Source of the DNA: Paenibacillus sp. FSL H7-0326
GTDB lineage: Bacteria > Bacillota > Bacilli > Paenibacillales > Paenibacillaceae
DNA: 64,000 bases
Reading direction: 5' to 3'
NCBI RefSeq assembly: GCF_001955535.1
Contig: NZ_MPVN01000001.1
Coordinates: 1 to 64,000 of the forward strand
The notes under the pieces are model-generated. The model worked only from the letters and a program-made list of their open reading frames with translations. It was not told the origin of the DNA and made no database searches. Both the position numbers and the translations under genes were made by a program. Shown here piece by piece: positions 43,948 to 53,156 of this stretch (position 1 is its first letter; each line of letters starts with the position of its first letter).

Positions 43948-46320
43948 CTAACGTTCTGGTTCTAACTTGGGCTCTCGCTCCCGCTTCAGTTCCAGTTCCG
44001 GCTCCGCCTTCGTTCGCACTGTGCTTCGTTCATACTGCTCCCGATATTGCCCTGGCGTCATTCCTGCCCATTTTCGAAAGGTTCGTATGAAGGCACTCGT
44101 ATTGGCATACTTCAGCTTACGTCCGATATCGGACACGAGCAGACTCGTATTCTCCAACAGCAGCTTTGCCTGGCTCATCCGATAGGAAGTTAAATATTCA
44201 CTGAACGGCATGCCGACATCTTTCTTAAATACTCTGCTCAGATAAAAAGGGTGGTAGTTCAATTCAGCAGCGCACGACTCCAGCGTAATGTCCTGATCAA
44301 ATCTGGAATGAATCATTTCCAGCATACGGCTCGCAATTCTTACCTGCTGTTCCTCCGCCTGCTGTTCCATGGCATGAATAATAGGCATGAAGAGCTGCTG
44401 TTCGAACCAATATCGTATATCTTCCTTTGTATTCAGCTTGGTCAGCTTAGATAGCAGCTTCTCTCCGCTTAGCGTTCCGCCCAGATGTAATTCCAGCTCT
44501 TGTGTCTGCGCTGTTTCAATAATTCGCATGGCCAATTTAATGAGCAGGATATTGAGCTCCTGTTGAAAGGTCCGATTTTCCGTAATTTCGTTCAGGTAGA
44601 GCTCCATTGCGAGCGAGAGCTGATCCTGTTCTCTTTTCCTCAGTGAATACAGAATATGTTCTTCAATCTCCCGCAGCTTGGCATATGGAGTTCTGCCGTC
44701 TGATTGATCTGCTCGCTGTGGCGTGTAACGTATGATGCAGCCTGCATCCGGCACCATCCGCTGCCTTAGGGCAGAGGCGGATTCCATATAAGCTTCAGGC
44801 GCAGCAGACAAGTCCTGGAAGGACCGGCTGAGACCAATACTGATTTGCAGCTGCAAATAGCTTTCGATCTGGTCTTTCAATTGCACCGCCGTTTGGTAGA
44901 ATAGATCATTCCCCTGCGCATTCTCAGCACTATTGGGCGGTTCAATTAGCAGCGTGACTTGAGCATGGTCGAGTATAACCGGAGCAAATCTGGAAGCTGG
45001 ACTGATTAATTCTGCTACCATATTATTTATGGCATACAGCAGCAGCTCCAAATTATGCTCGTCATATTTGCTTAGATGGAAGGTATCAATCTGTATCTTC
45101 ATCACCGATAAGGCTTGCCAAGACTTAGGGAAACCGCATCTGGAGGAACGCTTCACAAATTCATCCGCCTGTATTCGATTAGATAACAGCATCAGCATCA
45201 GTGATTCACTCATATGCTCCGTATGCGTAGACAGCTGTGCTTGAAGCTCCGTTCTTGAGGAAGAGAGCCTGCGAATGCTTTGTTCTATATAGTGGAGTTC
45301 ATTTAAACCAGCAGGCTGAGCATTCTGATCGGGCCCGATATCCGTTTGACGAGAGTATTCGACCAAGCGATGAATCGGCTTGTACATGCGCCGGCTCCAA
45401 ATGTAAGCGGTAACAAAAATGACGACTAAAACGACGCCGCTGACCATGGCTGTAATCCACGCGATATGCTGCGTTTGCTTGGTCATGGCCTCAACAGAGG
45501 TGACAGATACATGAGTCCATCCGTACGAAGCCGAATGAAGAAAGATTACGTTATATTGAGCGCCATCCACTTGAGTCCGAAATGAATAGGCTTCTGATTG
45601 CTTTGTCATTCCTGTATTTTTCAGACTGCTGAGCACTTCCGTATTGACCGCTGAATCCAGCTCCTTCTGCCAGGAGTCCGGGATGGAGCCAAGGATCAGT
45701 CTCCCTTTCGCATCGATAATATATTGCGATCCCAGCTCTGTTGCTTTGGACAAACGTTCTGCCATATGCTTCTTAGGCATCTTCACGACGATAAGCCCTT
45801 TTGGACCCGTACGCATAGGAAACAGGGGGATTTTTTGGACCCACGTTGTGTAGATTTCGCTGCTCGATGTATCCATGAATAGACTGCTGGCATGGGAAGC
45901 ATAATTCATAATTAAGTCTCTATCCTTGAATTGATCCAGGCTCTGAAAGCGATCCAGTCCTGTAACTGTACCATTCCCGAGATGGATAAAATAAGCCTCC
46001 GAGGTCATGACCGGGGTCTGCAAATTGGACAAAGCTGAAGACATCTCTCGAATCTCCTGAAAATGAGCTGGTGTCCATTTCTCTTGTAACGCTTGCTTCA
46101 TAAGAGGTGAGCTCGCCAGCTGTAGTGTAGAGCGCTCCAGTCCTTTCAGCATGTCGTCAATCTGCTGTTCATTGCGCCGAAGCAGCTGTGTGTTGCTGGC
46201 TAATACCTTCTGTTCAACATCACCAGCAGCAATGTAATAAGATAAGAAGCCCATTGTCAGGACCGGAATCAGTCCTAGGAACAAGCTGAAACGCAGCAGA
46301 TGCATCATATAAGTAGGCAT
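43948..46320 (-). CDS. Membrane-bound AraC-family regulator (YesS/YtdP type)
   Basis: A 790-residue transmembrane regulator. Helix near residues 10-30, an extracellular Cache-like sensor to about 285, a second helix (WITAMVSGVVLVVIFVTAYI), a HAMP-like linker, a cytoplasmic middle region, and at the C-terminus the AraC HTH pair (LESCAAELNYHPFYLSRVFK, VSDIGRKLKYANTSAFIRTF, RKWAGMTPGQYR). It directly precedes the importer operon and probably senses the sugar outside and activates it. GGGAGGAG precedes the ATG. Odd feature: the last 25 residues are a charged repeat (EPELELKREREPKLEPER) not usual for the family. Confidence 0.9.
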   Translation of the reverse strand: MPTYMMHLLRFSLFLGLIPVLTMGFLSYYIAAGDVEQKVLASNTQLLRRNEQQIDDMLKGLERSTLQLASSPLMKQALQEKWTPAHFQEIREMSSALSNLQTPVMTSEAYFIHLGNGTVTGLDRFQSLDQFKDRDLIMNYASHASSLFMDTSSSEIYTTWVQKIPLFPMRTGPKGLIVVKMPKKHMAERLSKATELGSQYIIDAKGRLILGSIPDSWQKELDSAVNTEVLSSLKNTGMTKQSEAYSFRTQVDGAQYNVIFLHSASYGWTHVSVTSVEAMTKQTQHIAWITAMVSGVVLVVIFVTAYIWSRRMYKPIHRLVEYSRQTDIGPDQNAQPAGLNELHYIEQSIRRLSSSRTELQAQLSTHTEHMSESLMLMLLSNRIQADEFVKRSSRCGFPKSWQALSVMKIQIDTFHLSKYDEHNLELLLYAINNMVAELISPASRFAPVILDHAQVTLLIEPPNSAENAQGNDLFYQTAVQLKDQIESYLQLQISIGLSRSFQDLSAAPEAYMESASALRQRMVPDAGCIIRYTPQRADQSDGRTPYAKLREIEEHILYSLRKREQDQLSLAMELYLNEITENRTFQQELNILLIKLAMRIIETAQTQELELHLGGTLSGEKLLSKLTKLNTKEDIRYWFEQQLFMPIIHAMEQQAEEQQVRIASRMLEMIHSRFDQDITLESCAAELNYHPFYLSRVFKKDVGMPFSEYLTSYRMSQAKLLLENTSLLVSDIGRKLKYANTSAFIRTFRKWAGMTPGQYREQYERSTVRTKAEPELELKREREPKLEPER

Positions 46321-46472
46321 AATCTTGGCTCCTCCCTTTAGATCATAATAAATTCACCCTATATATGGCTGCCTCCTGGGAATTCACAGCCAGCAGATGA
46401 GCAATATATTCCATAAATTGGTGTGAAAACCTCTTGTGACGCAGCAAATGATCTGATTTTTGAACTAAAAAA

Positions 46473-46496
46473 GCACCACCGCATAAGCGGTAGTGC
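46473..46496 (-). terminator. Terminator of the PQQ-propeller gene
   Basis: GCACTACCGC/GCGGTGGTGC stem around TTAT followed on the minus strand by TTTTTTAG, 29 bases past the stop codon. Confidence 0.8.
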
Positions 46497-46525
46497 CAAA
46501 TTCATACTATAATCTGTAACTTACA

Positions 46526-47932
46526 TTATCGCATTGATGCGGGCACCTTTACTCCCATCAGCCTGCCTTCTGCCTGTATAATAATCATTCCGTTTGTCTT
46601 AAGGGTCGCCTCATGCAGATCAGCTCCTGTCTTGACTCGGAAAACGGGTTTAGATTTCATCATATGAATACCGAGCAGGGTTCCGTTACGCTGTGCCATA
46701 TAGATTTCATTCCCGTACACATCAATATGAGCCACAGGCGCGTCCCCATACCATCCAATCCTCTGACCGTTCGCCAGCTTAACGCCGACTAATTTCCCTG
46801 AAGCATCCTTGAATAGGAGTCGTTCCTGCACAACTCCGAGCATGTCCAATCTGTCTCCATCAGGACGCTGCAAGCTGCGGAGCGGGCCCTCTCCAGCCTT
46901 GTAGCTGTTAAAATTGTATACTGCGACTTTATCGCCTTGCTCAATGTACAGCTTGTCCCCCGCAAGGTAGGCATCTCCCGAATGGTAACTATACGGTGGT
47001 TCACCAGCCAGCTTCCACATGTACTCCCGGCTTCCCTTCTTCACACCGGTCTTCAGGTTAAACGCATTTACGATCACCTTGCGATCGGGCAGAGACTGAT
47101 AATCCGTCAGCATCGGTGAGTAATAGTCTATCGAATAAACGATTCCGTCTTGAATCTTGAGAGCATCACCTTGACCAAAATCTTCCCACAGCTCTTTTCC
47201 CGTCTTCTTGTCGTATGCATTTAGTTGAATGGATGTGAGTGCTCCTTGAACGAAGAAGGTTCTAAGCACCACGCCATCCGCTTCTTCAAGATAAGCAGTG
47301 CCATTTCCTTCAGCCTTCTCTTCATCCGCCTTCCACTTGAGCTTGCCTGATGATTTATCAAATGCAAAGGTGGTACTGCCATTGATCGCATATAATGTAT
47401 CTGAAGTGGGTACTAACGCTTCCGTCAGTTCCCCTGCATCAACATGGGTGGATGACTGTGCCTGCCACTTTAATTTACCCGTCTTTGCATGGAGAGCATA
47501 AGGCTTCTTATCCGTTGTCATTCCATATACGATCCCTTGATCATACGTGATGAGTCGATTCAAATGTCTTCCGTTACCGTAACTCCATAGCCGTTTACCC
47601 GTTTGCGCGTCAACTGCGATCAACTTATTGCCGGAGAATGCGAACACATTACCCTCTTCAGCAATAGCCTGAACTCCTGTGCCCTGACTCTGCTCCAGAC
47701 CACTATCAACTTGGAGTGTCCAGGCTGGTTTCAATTCAGGGACTTTAATTGTAGAACCGGAATACCAGGTGCGTACAGAAACATCTGCCTTGTCTGCACT
47801 AACGTAAGAAGTTGGCAGGATGTTTGCGCCATGAATAGTCAGTACGCCAGCGGTTATACATGCAATCACTCTCCTGATTCGCTTCTGTTTGTTTTTTATG
47901 ATCCGATCATTTTTGTTAGAGCTAACCATCAT
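46526..47932 (-). CDS. Exported PQQ-like beta-propeller protein
   Basis: A 468-residue protein with a basic N-terminus and one signal-like helix (RRVIACITAGVLTIHGANIL), so it is exported or anchored. The rest is a series of beta-propeller blades with the repeat logic of quinoprotein folds (AVDAQTGKRLWSYGNG, ALHAKTGKLKWQAQS, AFDKSSGKLKWKADEE, AYDKKTGKELWEDFG). There are no PQQ-binding dehydrogenase residues that I can see, so a structural or assembly role like BamB is as likely as catalysis. It follows the 47982 gene by 49 bases and is probably cotranscribed. Confidence 0.85.
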   Translation of the reverse strand: MMVSSNKNDRIIKNKQKRIRRVIACITAGVLTIHGANILPTSYVSADKADVSVRTWYSGSTIKVPELKPAWTLQVDSGLEQSQGTGVQAIAEEGNVFAFSGNKLIAVDAQTGKRLWSYGNGRHLNRLITYDQGIVYGMTTDKKPYALHAKTGKLKWQAQSSTHVDAGELTEALVPTSDTLYAINGSTTFAFDKSSGKLKWKADEEKAEGNGTAYLEEADGVVLRTFFVQGALTSIQLNAYDKKTGKELWEDFGQGDALKIQDGIVYSIDYYSPMLTDYQSLPDRKVIVNAFNLKTGVKKGSREYMWKLAGEPPYSYHSGDAYLAGDKLYIEQGDKVAVYNFNSYKAGEGPLRSLQRPDGDRLDMLGVVQERLLFKDASGKLVGVKLANGQRIGWYGDAPVAHIDVYGNEIYMAQRNGTLLGIHMMKSKPVFRVKTGADLHEATLKTNGMIIIQAEGRLMGVKVPASMR

Positions 47933-47981
47933 TTGCCCTCCCTAAATCGTGCATTATCGTGACTAGACTTCATTCGCCCTA

Positions 47982-48695
47982 TTATGGAGCAGAGGAAGCC
48001 GTTGTTCCCAGATCGAAGATGCCGCTGTCATTCGGATCATCTATCATCTTGCTAGCAATCTGTTCTCCGGATTCATCATAGCCCTTAATCTCATACGGCA
48101 TATCTGCTGACGAAGGGAGAAGCACGAACCATAGGTGCTCATCAGGCCCCACCTTTATTTGCTTCGCCTCATTACTACCGTCCTTCATTGTTTCAACCGT
48201 GATTCTCACGATAGAGGGATCAAATACGTATCCAAATAACATGGGAAAAGGAGTGGAAACGCCCTTCAATTCAGGTAAACTCATATAATGGACAGCAGAA
48301 GGTTTATCAGAGGCTTCACTGTTTGAGAAACCACCTCCCCATACCCATTTCCAGCCGAGCCAGGTATTCCTGACATATTCGACCTGTAAATTGGTGCTTT
48401 CTTGTCTCGTGCTTGTCTTGAATAGCAGCATCCCTTCGTCCACAGGTTCTTGATGTATCACATACGGGGATGAACTGCCTCCTCTAAATTGTTCTACTGC
48501 TGCTTCCGGTGTCTTGCCGATTGGAATTTTCAAAAAATCCTCATTCATGCCAACTGCCTCTGATAATCGGCGATCAGCGATGCCGCCCGGACTTTCAATC
48601 ATAAATATGGCTGCAAAAAAGATAGTAGCAGAGAGTAAAATGACGGCGAGAAGTGTGAACATCATCATACGGCTGCGTTTCGTTTGCTGTGTCAT
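47982..48695 (-). CDS. Membrane-anchored exported protein, unknown
   Basis: About 237 residues: a basic start (TQQTKRSRMMMFTLLAVILL), one N-terminal membrane helix and an external domain with mostly beta-type segments (LGWKWVWGGGFSN, IRITVETMKDGSNEAKQIKV). The end is a Ser/Thr/Ala tail. I do not recognise the family. ATG 48695 follows AGGTGGAG. It sits upstream of the PQQ-propeller gene in the same direction, so the two may form a cell-surface pair. Confidence 0.7.
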   Translation of the reverse strand: MTQQTKRSRMMMFTLLAVILLSATIFFAAIFMIESPGGIADRRLSEAVGMNEDFLKIPIGKTPEAAVEQFRGGSSSPYVIHQEPVDEGMLLFKTSTRQESTNLQVEYVRNTWLGWKWVWGGGFSNSEASDKPSAVHYMSLPELKGVSTPFPMLFGYVFDPSIVRITVETMKDGSNEAKQIKVGPDEHLWFVLLPSSADMPYEIKGYDESGEQIASKMIDDPNDSGIFDLGTTASSAP

Positions 48696-48904
48696 CTTGA
48701 TCTCCACCTTGAGCTTATATTTTCTGATGTTGCTGTAACGACGGAGGATTCCCCGTATTCACAATTCTATATCTCAAACCCAAATCCTGCCAACTATCTC
48801 TACTAAAAGAAGCAGATAATCGAAGAACTATAAAATCGCAAGTTAGTCCATTGCCCGAATCAAACCATGGATGATATAATGAACTCGGTTTACTAAAACG
48901 GTTT

Positions 48905-48918
48905 CGTTAACGCTTTCT
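48905..48918. promoter_or_regulatory. Candidate cre site upstream of the xylosidase gene
   Basis: The minus strand reads AGAAAGCGTTAACG, 12 of 14 to the cre consensus. It lies about 36 bases before the GH43 start. Just before it on the plus strand is AACGGTTTCGTTAACG, which has the look of a LacI- or XylR-type operator. Confidence 0.45.
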
Positions 48919-48953
48919 AAATCCACTATATCTATACATACTTGAGGTGACTT

Positions 48954-50444
48954 ATGAAATATAACAACCCGATTATCAAAGGCTTCTACCCTGACCCGAG
49001 TGTCTGTAAAGTAGATGATACCTACTATCTTGTTACCAGTTCGTTTCAGTTTTTTCCCGGTGTTCCGCTCTTTGAGAGTAAGGACCTGATCAATTGGAAT
49101 CAGATCGGACATGTACTCACAAGAAAAAGCCAAGTCATGCTGGATAAGGTGAACAGCTCAGGCGGCGTTTTTGCCCCTACCATACGACATAACAATGGCC
49201 GCTTCTATATGACCACCACAAACGATACGACACATCAGAATTTTTATGTCTGGACAGATGATATTTATGGGGAGTGGTCTGATCCGATCTATATTGATCA
49301 GGGCGGTATCGACCCAGATCTGTACTTTGAAGACGGCAAAGCCTACTTCATGAGCAATGGAAGCGACGACGACGGTACAGGTGTCATTCTTCAATGTGAG
49401 ATTGATATTGAGACGGGCCGCAAATTATCTCCTAGCCGCCATATTTGGAAAGGTACAGGAGGGCGTTTTCTTGAAAGCCCGCATATGTACAAAATAAATG
49501 ACTGGTATTATTTATTAGCTGCTGAAGGCGGAACGGAATTTGGTCATATGGAGACCTATGCCCGCTCTTCTTCACTTCACGGTCCTTTTGAACCCTACGC
49601 GCATAATCCGGTTCTGACAAACCGTAATTTGGGTGGTTATGAAGTTCAGGCCGTCGGCCATGGTGACTTGGTTCAGGATCAGGAGGGAAACTGGTGGCTC
49701 TTCCACCTGGGCTTCCGCCAGATTGGCAAATGGATTCCTTACCACCACTTGGGACGCGAAGTCTTCCTGACGCCGGTTACTTTTGGTGAGGATGGATGGT
49801 TTACTGCAGGTCACAACGGTACGACACTAACAAGCTTTGAGACCAACCGCATCCCAGAGCACGTTGTTCAGAATGAGAAGAAAGAGTATACCTTCGAGAA
49901 TACAGAATGGGGCTTGGATTGGTGCTATCTGCGTCACCCTCATTTCGAGAATTATGAACTGGGGACGGATAAACTGACGCTCAAAGGGACTGAAGTCACA
50001 TTAGATCAAGCCGCATCTCCAACCTTTATAGGAATACGACAAAGAGATTTTAATGCAACTATTTCTTGTGATGTCGCCCTTACAAGCGGTGAAGCAGGAA
50101 TCACTCTATATATGGATGAGAACCATCGTTATGATCTGGCAATCCGTCAGATTGAACAAGGCTATGAGGTCATTGAGCGTCTTAACATTGGGGATATCAA
50201 ATTGATCCAAACAATCATTCCTGTGGAAGACAGCAATCATGCTACACTTCTTATACAAGCTCTTCCAGAGCGTTACAGCTTCTTCCTTCAGCAAGGAGAT
50301 CAACAAATCCCGCTCGGAACAGCGCAGACCAAATACCTATCCTCAGAGGTCGCTGGAGGATTTACGGGTGTAGTCATTGGTTTATATGCTTGTGGTAAAG
50401 GTGGATCTGCTGAGTTTACTGAATTCAGTTGTAAATATGAATAA
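48954..50444 (+). CDS. Beta-xylosidase / arabinofuranosidase (GH43)
   Basis: A 496-residue cytoplasmic glycosidase without a signal peptide, probably acting on imported xylo-oligosaccharides. The five-bladed propeller shows the GH43 triad: base Asp14 (GFYPDPS), modulator Asp near 120 (GGIDPDLYF) and acid Glu near 174 (RFLESPHMYK). The C-terminal third is the concanavalin-like domain of the XynB group (FENTEWGLDWCYLRHPHFEN; TFIGIRQRDFNA). The start ATG follows TGAGGTGA. It is a single gene with its own terminator and a cre-like element upstream. Confidence 0.93.
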   Translation: MKYNNPIIKGFYPDPSVCKVDDTYYLVTSSFQFFPGVPLFESKDLINWNQIGHVLTRKSQVMLDKVNSSGGVFAPTIRHNNGRFYMTTTNDTTHQNFYVWTDDIYGEWSDPIYIDQGGIDPDLYFEDGKAYFMSNGSDDDGTGVILQCEIDIETGRKLSPSRHIWKGTGGRFLESPHMYKINDWYYLLAAEGGTEFGHMETYARSSSLHGPFEPYAHNPVLTNRNLGGYEVQAVGHGDLVQDQEGNWWLFHLGFRQIGKWIPYHHLGREVFLTPVTFGEDGWFTAGHNGTTLTSFETNRIPEHVVQNEKKEYTFENTEWGLDWCYLRHPHFENYELGTDKLTLKGTEVTLDQAASPTFIGIRQRDFNATISCDVALTSGEAGITLYMDENHRYDLAIRQIEQGYEVIERLNIGDIKLIQTIIPVEDSNHATLLIQALPERYSFFLQQGDQQIPLGTAQTKYLSSEVAGGFTGVVIGLYACGKGGSAEFTEFSCKYE

Positions 50445-50451
50445 GGTTTAA

Positions 50452-50489
50452 AAAAAGGGGCAGGTGCATGAGTGCATCTGTCCCTTTTT
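50452..50489. terminator. Bidirectional terminator after the xylosidase
   Basis: A-run, stem GGGGCAGGTGCA/TGCATCTGTCCC, loop TGAG, T-run. It ends the GH43 gene and the convergent small membrane-protein gene. Confidence 0.85.
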
Positions 50490-50494
50490 GCGTG

Positions 50495-50839
50495 TTAATC
50501 CGAGTGTTCCTTCATTTTCTTACTATCTATGTATATTCGTAAGCTTTCAAAGACGAGCAGCAATAGTTCACACAATAGCTTCCAAATGATCATACAAACA
50601 AAGAAAAAAAAGATTCCCCCGATCATTCCAATTACGTAATTTGGGGCTTCTACACTCGAATACGTGTGAAATCCAGTTGACTCCGTAACCGTAGTTGGAA
50701 ATAAGACGGATAGGGCCTTTCCGAAAATATAAGAGTAATACAGTGAGATAGCTAGTCCGGCATAGAACACTAATGAAATCAGATATTTATAATCGGTATC
50801 TCCTAGAGCAAACCAATTGATCATTTTATTTTTACTCAT
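50495..50839 (-). CDS. DUF4282-like small membrane protein
   Basis: A 114-residue protein with two to three helices: LISLVFYAGLAISLYYSYIF and a longer hydrophobic block IGGIFFFFVCMIIWKLLCEL then LLLVFESLRIYI. The pattern WKLLCELLLLVFESL, with a conserved CE in the second helix, recalls the DUF4282 family, whose function is unknown. AAGGAG precedes the ATG. Single gene. Confidence 0.65.
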   Translation of the reverse strand: MSKNKMINWFALGDTDYKYLISLVFYAGLAISLYYSYIFGKALSVLFPTTVTESTGFHTYSSVEAPNYVIGMIGGIFFFFVCMIIWKLLCELLLLVFESLRIYIDSKKMKEHSD

Positions 50840-50977
50840 ATATAACTCCTTAATATATTCAAATTATACACACAATGAATAAGCCTTCTCATAATGACAA
50901 GCTCCTTAACATGTAACATTCTACCATAAATGTAGACGATATGAATTATACATCGAACTTGACTACACGCAAAAAAA

Positions 50978-50997
50978 GCAGCCGTTTATCCGACTGC
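50978..50997 (-). terminator. Terminator of the YtrA-type ABC operon
   Basis: GCAGTCG/CGGCTGC stem around GATAAA followed on the minus strand by TTTTTTTG, 25 bases past the permease stop. Confidence 0.75.
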
Positions 50998-51021
50998 CTC
51001 ACTCTTCTTTCACTATTATCT

Positions 51022-51738
51022 TTATTCTCGATTCGCTTTTGGCTGTAAGGAAGCATTTCGCATCATAGGATACGTAGCAAACAATGCGATCAAGCCAATA
51101 ATTCCAGCCACAGTAAACCCGCTCATCACCTTAACATTTAAGTTTGATATCCAATCGAATGGTGCATCCAGCGCTCCTGAATAATACAGGAACATCCCGG
51201 CAATCCCCATAATCATTGCACCAATTAACGTCCATTTCATACCCAGTCGATACATAATACTGTAAATAAAGAATGCACCGCTGAACAGGACCAAGCTAGA
51301 CATAAGATCAATCCACAAGTAAGGCAGAAATTGATATTCACTTGAATATAGTATTCCTGGATGTAAAATCCTTACCGAACTGATCCCCTGATCATACAGT
51401 GTCCAAATAACCCCCTGTAGTACATTCAAGATCAATACATATACGAATACAGCAATAAGTCCGACTCCATAGAAGCTTCTGAGGATTTGAGTGCGCGTGC
51501 TACCGAGACTAACACCAATGGGCAGAAGACTCTTAAATCCCATAATACCGTAGAACGGAATGAAGAAAAAATAGGCTGGTGCAGCAATGGTACTAAGCGT
51601 CTCGCTTAAATCAAAGGAGATTCCAACTAGAATCCAAGCCACTGTTAGCGGAAGCGTGACGTATAGTAATAGAAGCTTTCCCATAAACCATGCAGCATCC
51701 TCATACAACAAACGAAATGTTCCTTGGGCACTGTTCAT
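51022..51738 (-). CDS. ABC-2-type permease
   Basis: A membrane protein of about 238 residues with six or so helices (LLLLYVTLPLTVAWILVGIS, YFFFIPFYGIMGFKSLLPIG, LIAVFVYVLILNVLQGVIWT). It begins MNSAQGTFRLLYEDAAWFMG. The ATG at 51738 overlaps the TGA of the ATPase gene (ATGA), so the two are translationally coupled; the 33-residue longer frame is not used. It is the membrane half of a small exporter, the third gene of a regulator-ATPase-permease operon of the YtrA type, often induced by cell-wall antibiotics. Confidence 0.85.
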   Translation of the reverse strand: MNSAQGTFRLLYEDAAWFMGKLLLLYVTLPLTVAWILVGISFDLSETLSTIAAPAYFFFIPFYGIMGFKSLLPIGVSLGSTRTQILRSFYGVGLIAVFVYVLILNVLQGVIWTLYDQGISSVRILHPGILYSSEYQFLPYLWIDLMSSLVLFSGAFFIYSIMYRLGMKWTLIGAMIMGIAGMFLYYSGALDAPFDWISNLNVKVMSGFTVAGIIGLIALFATYPMMRNASLQPKANRE

Positions 51739-52610
51739 CGCATACCCTCCTTCACTCTCTCCGTTATATTCAGCAAATAGTCCTGCAACTGTGCTTTCTC
51801 CAAGGTAACACCGCTTAACTTGGCTCTCTCTTTCCACTCACTTGATAATGGCGCGTCAATCATAACCTTCTTCAGAGAACCCATAATATTCTCTTCGTAG
51901 ACTCTCTGACTGCCTACCAGCTCATTTACTTTGTCGATCTCACCGGTTAACCAGATCCCTCTTTCTCTGACACTGTCCATCGATTCGTGCATTAGTGGCT
52001 TCCCGTCATGAACGACAACGATCGATTCTAACAAAGGCTGCAATTCCTCAATCTGATGGGTCGATATGAGAATTAGACGAGGATGCGCGTCATAGCTAGC
52101 CAGCATTAGCTTATAGAACTCCTTCCGCATACCTGCATCCAATCCATTCGTCGGTTCATCCAAAATAGTAACGTCTGCCTGGCTGGCCAGGCCAATTACG
52201 ACCTGGAGAGCGGTTTTCATACCAGTAGACAGCTTCTTTGTCTTTTTCTTATGATGTAATCTAAATGTCTCAAGCAGTTGTTCGGCCAAGTTCTGATTCC
52301 AGTTCGGATTGAAATATCGATAGAACCTCAAGGCATCACCTACAGTCCAAATATCACTAAAGGGATGATCTTCCTGCATGTAGCACAAATGCTTCTGTGC
52401 TTTCTCATTATTGTAAGGCTGGTGTCCCATGATCTTAACCGTGCCGTCTATTGGCTTCTGATGCCCTGCAAGCAGCTTCATCAACGTTGTCTTGCCTGCA
52501 CCATTTCGTCCCCATAGTCCTGTTATGATTGGATCATGTTCGTCGTAAGAAAAGCTCTTGATCACTGGAGTTTCATCGTAAGCATATGAAACATTACTTA
52601 ATGAGATCAT
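51735..52610 (-). CDS. ABC transporter ATP-binding protein
   Basis: A 291-residue ATPase. Walker A is GRNGAGKTT (residues about 34-42), the signature motif is replaced by LSTGMKTALQVVIGLA, Walker B is VTILDEPTNGLD and the switch is STHQIEEL. The C-terminal extension after residue 210 is usual for the YtrB/EcsA-like exporters. It overlaps the GntR gene upstream and the permease gene downstream by four bases each (ATGA), so the three are coupled in one operon. Confidence 0.93.
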   Translation of the reverse strand: MISLSNVSYAYDETPVIKSFSYDEHDPIITGLWGRNGAGKTTLMKLLAGHQKPIDGTVKIMGHQPYNNEKAQKHLCYMQEDHPFSDIWTVGDALRFYRYFNPNWNQNLAEQLLETFRLHHKKKTKKLSTGMKTALQVVIGLASQADVTILDEPTNGLDAGMRKEFYKLMLASYDAHPRLILISTHQIEELQPLLESIVVVHDGKPLMHESMDSVRERGIWLTGEIDKVNELVGSQRVYEENIMGSLKKVMIDAPLSSEWKERAKLSGVTLEKAQLQDYLLNITERVKEGMR

Positions 52611-52972
52611 TCTTTCTCCTCCTTAATCCATTCAATGACCTGCTCCACCGTCATACCGATTCGCATCGCTTCTTCTAGCAGCGGCCGAATATAATCTTCG
52701 CGAAAATTCTTTTGTTTGTCCCGCAATGCCCGATCTCTCGCCCCTTCTTGTACAAACATTCCGATTCCTCTCTGTTTGTATAGAATGTCAGCATCAACTA
52801 AGGCTTGCAGCCCCTTACGGGCCGTAGCGCGGTTGATGTTGTAAAACCGGGACAGCTCATTCTCAGAAGGAACTCGCTCCTCTTCCTTTAATAGACCAGA
52901 TACAATATCATCTATGATCATTTGGGCAATTTGTTGGAAAATGGGTTGGGATTCATCCAACAAACCTCTCAA
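52607..52972 (-). CDS. GntR-family regulator (YtrA subfamily)
   Basis: A 121-residue regulator: winged helix IAQMIIDDIVSGLLKEEERV, PSENELSRFYNINRATARKG, LQALVDADILYKQRGIGMFV, then a short helical dimer tail. The small tail is the mark of the YtrA subgroup, which usually represses the ABC exporter cotranscribed with it. The start is a TTG at 52972, seven bases after AGGAGGA. An inverted repeat at 53016-53037 is a likely operator. Confidence 0.93.
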   Translation of the reverse strand: MRGLLDESQPIFQQIAQMIIDDIVSGLLKEEERVPSENELSRFYNINRATARKGLQALVDADILYKQRGIGMFVQEGARDRALRDKQKNFREDYIRPLLEEAMRIGMTVEQVIEWIKEEKE

Positions 52973-53015
52973 AAACAGTCCTCCTTTCTTGCCATTACAC
53001 TTTATCTGTTGGTTG

Positions 53016-53037
53016 GTTGGCTACTTGTATAACCAAC
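53016..53037. promoter_or_regulatory. Candidate operator of the YtrA-type regulator
   Basis: GTTGG and CCAAC flank 12 bases (CTACTTGTATAA); another GGTTG copy lies directly to the left. It sits about 45 bases before the regulator start. Confidence 0.45.
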
Positions 53038-53082
53038 TATACTATACAATATTTGGAATGTAAATGGAGAATAGCGGAAAAA

Positions 53083-53110
53083 GAGCCGCCTTTTACATAA
53101 AAGGCGGCTC
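53083..53110 (-). terminator. Terminator of the ugd operon
   Basis: A perfect 12-bp stem GAGCCGCCTTTT with its complement, loop of four, followed on the minus strand by TTTTTCC. Confidence 0.85.
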
Positions 53111-53156
53111 GTGAAGCTTTTATACTCCTATTTATTGCCATCATCATTCGCGAGTG

